Below are positions 39,258 through 42,685 of a stretch of DNA of 42,685 nt, piece by piece (position 1 is the stretch's first letter; every line of letters begins with the position of its first letter). The DNA is from CAZFYZ01 sp964523735 (lineage in GTDB: Bacteria; Armatimonadota; UBA5829), in assembly GCA_964523735.1 (NCBI GenBank), contig CAZFYZ010000023.1:1-42685 (forward strand), given 5' to 3'. The notes under the pieces are model-generated. The model ran no database searches and was not told the DNA's origin. It saw only the letters and a program-made list of their open reading frames with translations. Position numbers and translations under genes: made by a program.

Positions 39258-40730
39258 ATGAGTAAACGTAGCCTTGCACTATCCGCAATAGCTGGACTGA
39301 TTCTGGCGGCGGCGATGCCGAAGCCCGGCATATGGGCGGCCGCGTGGTTCGGTCTTGTGCCGCTTCTTTTGGCGTTGCGTGGCAGCCGTCCCCGCAATGC
39401 CGCACTCTACGGGCTGATCACCGGCTGCGTCTACTACGGCATCATTCTCCACTGGCTGACGGTTTTCGGCTATCTGCCGTGGGCATTGGTGGTCCTCAAG
39501 GAGGCTTTCTGGCTGGCTCTGTTTGCCGTTGTGGCGTCACGGCTGATGCCTGGAATGATCGGCTGGTGGGGCTACCTGGGCATTCCGGCGGCTTGGACAG
39601 CGCTTCAGTGGGCGCGCGTGCTTGGACCGCTGGGCTTCACGTGGGGAAGCCTGGCTCACACGCAGGCGGACAATACTCCCATAATCCAGATCGCGGCCCT
39701 CACGGGCCCCTGGGGGATCGACTTCCTCATCTGCCTCTTTAGCCTGGCCATGATGGGCACGTATCTGGCAGCCCGCGAGCGAAGACGCTTCAGGCCTGCG
39801 GGAGTGATTGCCCTGATAGTGGGCGCTGCCTGGATCGGCGGGTTCGTGATGCTCGACAACGGCAAGTCGGGCTACCAGTCCGTCAAGATCGCGATCGTGC
39901 AAGGCAACACGCCCCATGAGATCAACGCCTCGCCGGATTACGCCGTGGAGTCATACCGCACGTACGAGCAGTTAAGCCGTTTGGCCGCCGAGGGCAAGCC
40001 CGACTTCATTGTCTGGCCCGAGACGACGATTCCTGAGGACATCACTCCTGACACCTGGGGAGGCCTGATCTCCCGCCTGGCTCGTGAGACCGATACCGGC
40101 TACATAGTCGGCGGGTATGATGCATCCGGGCGACCACAGAGCTATAACGGCGCCCACTTCTACGACCGCCAAGGCCGCAAGCTGGGAGTCTACCACAAGG
40201 TCCACCTCGTCCCCTATGGCGAGTACGTCCCGCTGCGCGATCGCATGCCGTGGCTCAAGCGGTATGGCATTCGCGACGTCGATGTCCGCCCAGGCGAGTC
40301 GCATGACCTCGTTCAAACAGACATTGGCAAGCTCGGCACAATCATTTGCTTCGAGTCGCTTTTCCCAGCTGTCGCAAGGCAGGAGGTCTCGCGCGGAGCG
40401 GAAGCGCTGGTCATCATCACCAACGACGCGTGGTTCCTGCAGACCCAAGCCGCGCGGCACCACATGATGATGGCAAAGCTGCGAGCAGTTGAGAATCGTC
40501 GTTGGGTAGTCCGGGCGGCGGCGACGGGTATCTCGGCCGTGATCGATCCCTACGGCAGGCCGCAGAGCCAACTGCCGATCTTCACACAGGGGATTCTGAC
40601 AGGCACCATAGCCCGTCTGCAAGGACTGACACCCTACGCGCGGTTTGGGGACTGGTTTGCGTTTGGATGTATGGCTGTTCTGGCTGGATGCCTGGTTCGG
40701 TGCAGGGGCAAGCACATAACGGAAGGCTAG
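39258..40730 (+). CDS. lnt: Apolipoprotein N-acyltransferase
   Basis: This 490-residue integral membrane enzyme adds the third acyl chain to the N-terminal Cys of lipoproteins. About six N-terminal membrane helices (1-200) precede a nitrilase-like domain with the catalytic triad: Glu in FIVWPETTIP, Lys in YHKVHLVPYGEYVPLRDR, and Cys in GTIICFESLFP. RRWVVRAAATGISAVIDPYGR and a final membrane helix (FGCMAVLAGCLVRC) complete it. The start at 39258 is the first ATG that gives the conserved helix; no ribosome binding site precedes it and a TATATC box ends eight bases upstream. It ends with CTAG shared with the stop of the convergent hemA gene. Confidence 0.93.
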   Translation: MSKRSLALSAIAGLILAAAMPKPGIWAAAWFGLVPLLLALRGSRPRNAALYGLITGCVYYGIILHWLTVFGYLPWALVVLKEAFWLALFAVVASRLMPGMIGWWGYLGIPAAWTALQWARVLGPLGFTWGSLAHTQADNTPIIQIAALTGPWGIDFLICLFSLAMMGTYLAARERRRFRPAGVIALIVGAAWIGGFVMLDNGKSGYQSVKIAIVQGNTPHEINASPDYAVESYRTYEQLSRLAAEGKPDFIVWPETTIPEDITPDTWGGLISRLARETDTGYIVGGYDASGRPQSYNGAHFYDRQGRKLGVYHKVHLVPYGEYVPLRDRMPWLKRYGIRDVDVRPGESHDLVQTDIGKLGTIICFESLFPAVARQEVSRGAEALVIITNDAWFLQTQAARHHMMMAKLRAVENRRWVVRAAATGISAVIDPYGRPQSQLPIFTQGILTGTIARLQGLTPYARFGDWFAFGCMAVLAGCLVRCRGKHITEG

Positions 40731-42004
40731 TTCTTGCCCAGAGGCGATTTCGGCAGACCGAACAACTCCCTGACCACGTCCAGCTTCTCCTCGCCGTCGT
40801 TGGCGGCGTATTCCTTGAGCCGGATCAATGGATCATGCATCAGCTTGTTGGCGGTGCTCTGCAATGCGCGCTGGATTCGGTCGAGATCCTCTTCCGGGAG
40901 ATGGCCCAGCTTAGCGAGACACCGCTCCCACTCACCCGCGTAAACAGCATCGAACTTCTCTCGAAGCTGCTTGATCAGCGGCACCGCCTCCATCGCTCGC
41001 AGCTCGGCCATGAACGCCGCAGTCTCCTGCTCGACGATAGCTTGGACTTTCTCGACTTCGGCCTCGCGCTCCGCCCTGCACCTGTCAACGGCAAACTGCA
41101 GATCATCAATGTTGTAGACGAACACCCCGCCTAACGTCGCGACCGCAGGCTCGACGTCACGCGGCACAGCGATATCGATCAGGAACATCGGCGCGTGGCA
41201 GCGCGACTCCATGACACGCTCGACCACAGAACGCGTGATGATCGGCTTGCGGGAAGAAGTTGAGCTGATCACCACATCGGCCTGTCCCAGCGCATCCCCC
41301 AGCGACTTGTAATCGACCACCTCAGCCTGCAGTTCCTTCGCAAGCGGCTCAATATTGGCGCGGGTGCGATTGGTTACGAGTATCCTACTTATCCCGTTAG
41401 CCCGCAAGTGAGTCGCGGCCAGCTTGCTCATCTGGCCAGCGCCTATGAGCAGTGCCGTCCGCCCCTCAAGCGTTCCCAGAACCAGCCGGGCATGCTGGGC
41501 CGCTGCGGCGCCGATGGAGAATGCCCCGCTGGATATCCTCGTCTCCGCCCGCGCCCGCTTACCAACCGCTATGGCACGCTGGAAGAGCATGTTCAGGACT
41601 CCGCTAGTGAACGAGTGTTCATCCGCCAGACAATACGCGTTCCGGATCTGGCCGAGAATCTGAGTCTCACCGAGAGCCAGTGAGTCCAGCCCGCAAGCCA
41701 CCTCAAACAGATGCTCTACGGCGTGATGCCCAGCCTTGCAGTAGACGCTCTCTTCAATCTCAGCTGCCGTAAGCCCACCCAGTCCGGAGAGAAACTTCAT
41801 CAGAACGGCGTCATCCTTGCGGGTGTTGGTGACAGCGTAGAGCTCCGTTCGGTTGCAGGTGGAGACGACACAGATCTCACGCACGTGGGGGCTGCTGCGC
41901 ATAGCGGTCAGTGCTCCGGTGATCTGGGTATCATCTACCGCCAGCCGCTCGCGCAGCTCGACCGGCGCTGACTTGTGATTGACACCAACTACGACTATAT
42001 GCAC
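40727..42004 (-). CDS. hemA: Glutamyl-tRNA reductase
   Basis: This 425-residue enzyme reduces glutamyl-tRNA to glutamate-1-semialdehyde, the first step of C5 tetrapyrrole synthesis. Counted from the GTG at 42004, the catalytic Cys is Cys50 in VVSTCNRTEL, the family position. HKSAPVELRERLA, GETQILGQIRNAY, the NADPH motif LLIGAGQMSKLAA, FLIDIAVPRDVEP and the C-terminal dimerisation helices follow normally. The GTG overlaps the stop of the precorrin-2 dehydrogenase gene by ten bases, so translation is coupled; the longer frame to 42034 is spurious. This is the usual neighbour pair for haem and sirohaem supply. Confidence 0.96.
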   Translation of the reverse strand: MHIVVVGVNHKSAPVELRERLAVDDTQITGALTAMRSSPHVREICVVSTCNRTELYAVTNTRKDDAVLMKFLSGLGGLTAAEIEESVYCKAGHHAVEHLFEVACGLDSLALGETQILGQIRNAYCLADEHSFTSGVLNMLFQRAIAVGKRARAETRISSGAFSIGAAAAQHARLVLGTLEGRTALLIGAGQMSKLAATHLRANGISRILVTNRTRANIEPLAKELQAEVVDYKSLGDALGQADVVISSTSSRKPIITRSVVERVMESRCHAPMFLIDIAVPRDVEPAVATLGGVFVYNIDDLQFAVDRCRAEREAEVEKVQAIVEQETAAFMAELRAMEAVPLIKQLREKFDAVYAGEWERCLAKLGHLPEEDLDRIQRALQSTANKLMHDPLIRLKEYAANDGEEKLDVVRELFGLPKSPLGKN

Positions 42005-42609
42005 CCGAGCGCCCTTTCTCTGGCTTCTTCGCACCTGCCTTCACGCAGCAGCTCTAGTATTCCAACGTTAAGCATACGATCAAACACCGCTTCGCGCTCT
42101 TTCTGAGTCGCGTAGGCTTCCTTCACCCGAGCGCGCATCTCGCCCATCAGATCAACCAGTTCTCCGTACTCCGGTCCATACGCCGCCTCAAGTTCGCGCC
42201 TGATGCGCTTGCTCAAAGCCGGGCTCTTGCCCGATGAGATTATGGCGATCATGAGATCCCCGCGGCGAACGACCGAAGGCGCGATAAATGAACACAGCTC
42301 AGGATCATCGACGACGTTCACCAGTGCGCCTTCTTGTAATGCGGCGCGCTGCACCGCCGCGTTCACTTCCGCAACGTCGGTGCAGGCAAACACAAGGGCG
42401 CATCCGGAGGCGTCGCCTTCACGGAACTCCCGCCGCTCAATCCTCACGCCGCCAATCGGTTCGATGCCTTGATCCACTTCAGGCGAGATCACGGTGACCT
42501 CGGCTCCCGCATCAACCAGCGACTGCACCTTGCGGCGGGCGACCTCTCCACCCCCCACCACCAGGCACTTCTTCCCGGCCAGATCAATCGCTACTGGATA
42601 GTAAGCCAT
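41995..42609 (-). CDS. Precorrin-2 dehydrogenase / sirohydrochlorin ferrochelatase (Met8/CysG N-type)
   Basis: This 204-residue protein converts precorrin-2 to sirohydrochlorin with NAD+ and may also insert iron to make sirohaem. It has the Rossmann motif CLVVGGGEVARRKVQSLVDAG, VTVISPE, ACTDVAEVN, the catalytic-type VNVVDDPELCSFIAP and IISSGKSPALSKRIRRELE with the helical end. It lacks the methyltransferase half of CysG. It precedes hemA with overlap, a standard tetrapyrrole operon start; hemA overlaps its last ten bases. Confidence 0.93.
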   Translation of the reverse strand: MAYYPVAIDLAGKKCLVVGGGEVARRKVQSLVDAGAEVTVISPEVDQGIEPIGGVRIERREFREGDASGCALVFACTDVAEVNAAVQRAALQEGALVNVVDDPELCSFIAPSVVRRGDLMIAIISSGKSPALSKRIRRELEAAYGPEYGELVDLMGEMRARVKEAYATQKEREAVFDRMLNVGILELLREGRCEEARERALGCI

Positions 42610-42685
42610 CAGTCCTGTCCGTCACGTTCGCTGTGTCGTTCTTCCGCGGCGGAGTTTCTCTTCCGGCATCCCGGTGTCTGTGCAG
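42609..42685 (-). CDS. Partial CDS upstream of the tetrapyrrole genes (C-terminus only)
   Basis: On the minus strand an open frame enters from the window edge and ends in TGA overlapping the next ATG (TGATG). The visible tail (about 25 residues, polar, ending EERHSERDGQD) is too short to identify. In this position a cytochrome c assembly gene is common in other bacteria, but nothing here proves it. A short ORF in another frame is the alternative reading. Confidence 0.3.
   Translation of the reverse strand, partial: AQTPGCRKRNSAAEERHSERDGQD

Overview
The window is bacterial chromosomal DNA of moderately high GC, densely coded on both strands. It has no insertion sequences, phage genes or CRISPR arrays. 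It is a draft scaffold with four N-runs (1793-1802, 13444-13453, 35061-35070, 35816-35874). The cell plausibly has a lipoprotein-processing, diderm-like envelope: there is an apolipoprotein N-acyltransferase, several lipobox or signal-peptide proteins, a large beta-repeat exoprotein and a type IV pilus ATPase. Adenosylcobalamin-dependent ribonucleotide reductase, MutS2 and flotillin/NfeD, together with several secreted families I do not recognise, lead me to guess Armatimonadota or a neighbouring phylum. That is inference only; nothing in the window (no rRNA) proves it.

Layout. 1-4052 (minus): acpS and a bifunctional NAD(P)H-hydrate repair gene (ATGA overlap), then a signal-peptide/FHA membrane protein abutting a multi-pass membrane protein cut by the window edge. 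4162-4271: a dispersed palindromic element. 4302-7698 (plus): a promoter, a membrane-anchored metallo-beta-lactamase-fold protein with a degraded metal motif, a stand-alone CheB-like domain whose catalytic His is Gln, pilB, and a terminator. 7715-9410: a DUF2231 membrane protein diverging from rlmN. 9407-14149 (plus): a secreted clan GH-D-like glycosidase and two neighbouring paralogous exported proteins of unknown family. 14214-18962 (minus): mutS2, a class III aminotransferase and a CDF metal transporter. 19181-21395 (minus): nfeD-like gene and flotillin. 21616-27086 (minus): a dihydroorotate-dehydrogenase-like protein and a repeat exoprotein of about 1461 residues. 27323-27889: tRNA-Leu(CAG) diverging from hisI, with overlapping -35 boxes. 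27900-31180 (minus): cyclophilin, a 57-residue ORF, and nrdJ with a folded leader. 31426-34940: an LPP20-like secreted protein facing a four-gene ABC transporter cassette. 35225-36582 (plus): MarR regulator with a Cys cluster, then iscU and nfu. 36594-38371: a second palindromic element, a helical protein, a 56-residue ORF and a nitrilase-family amidase. 38373-42685: lipoprotein, lnt, and the tetrapyrrole genes hemA and a Met8/CysG-type dehydrogenase.

Most interesting to me: the three-gene operon at 4338-7634, in which two enzyme folds have lost key catalytic residues next to the pilus motor; the coupled ABC/His-rich/TPR cassette at 32361-34940; the MarR-IscU-Nfu unit, with a Cys/His cluster in the regulator and a palindromic operator over its start codon; and the repeated use of extended -10 promoters so close to start codons that several mRNAs should be leaderless or nearly so.
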